DNA of 8,302 nucleotides, taken from Romboutsia sp. 13368 (GTDB lineage Bacteria > Bacillota > Clostridia > Peptostreptococcales > Peptostreptococcaceae). The DNA lies in contig NZ_CP048741.1 in NCBI RefSeq assembly GCF_018336475.1, positions 2,353,244 to 2,361,545 of the forward strand, given 5' to 3'. The notes beneath the pieces were generated by a model, which did no database searches, was not told the origin of the DNA, and saw nothing but the letters and a program-made list of their open reading frames with translations. Of the stretch, positions 8,186 through 8,302 are shown in pieces. The position numbers were made by a program, and so were the translations under genes. The first letter of the stretch is position 1; the number at the start of each line of letters is the position of its first letter.

Positions 8186-8302
8186 ATTGTTATTAATTTG
8201 TGTATTTATGTCAAAATTTAATATTAAAACTCCACTCATGTCGTGAATGATACATTTTACTTTTATTTCAGGTGAGTTCCTTGCTTCAAAATACTTTTAT
8301 TA

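Noticed and set aside
8177..8296. Minus-strand open stretch of 39 codons ending in TGA, with a protein-like composition
   Set aside because: It is bounded upstream by two in-frame stops, its only ATG (8239) is internal and has no ribosome binding site, and it overlaps candidate promoter and DnaA-box sequence. It is likely chance or decayed sequence.
8263..8301. Minus-strand frame open to the window edge, 12 codons then TAA, possibly the tail of an upstream gene
   Set aside because: Too short to judge and with no recognisable motif; another frame is open nearby as well. It needs sequence beyond the window.
8259..8301. Direct repeat ACTTTTATT at 8259-8267 and 8293-8301
   Set aside because: Two short AT-rich copies with no further units or flanking element; not enough for a repeat or attachment site.

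Overview
The window is strongly AT-rich DNA carrying five genes, all on the minus strand, with A/T-ending codons, GGAGG-type ribosome binding sites and short gaps. The gene content (long-form ribosome hibernation factor, SecA, RF2, Tex) and the sequence style point to a low-GC Firmicute. The order hpf-secA-prfB-tex fits a clostridial genome of the Clostridioides difficile / Peptostreptococcaceae kind. That placement is inference from remembered gene order and protein style, not from a search.

Read in the direction of transcription (right to left): a gene-free stretch of about 385 bases (7919-8302) holds a cluster of DnaA-box-like 9-mers and candidate promoters. Then comes hpf (7918-7370), closed by an intrinsic terminator (7353-7313). 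secA (7233-4561) follows with its own candidate promoter, and prfB (4545-3435) starts only 15 bases after the secA stop. prfB is split by an in-frame UGA at codon 26 and is read through a programmed +1 frameshift, so the full 369-residue RF2 is not visible as one open frame. After prfB there is a perfect 11-bp hairpin with a weak U tract, then tex (3357-1216) and, 20 bases further on, an amidohydrolase-superfamily gene (1195-38). The last 37 bases hold nothing recognisable.

Functionally this is mostly core machinery: ribosome hibernation, Sec protein export, translation termination and a nucleic-acid-binding accessory factor, plus one metabolic hydrolase of unknown substrate. No mobile element, CRISPR array, tRNA or rRNA was seen. 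I found no convincing novel multi-gene system. The least ordinary signals are the DnaA-box cluster upstream of hpf, with one box inside the spacer of a candidate promoter, and a SigH-like promoter directly before hpf. The prfB recoding site is a textbook example that naive annotation would miss.
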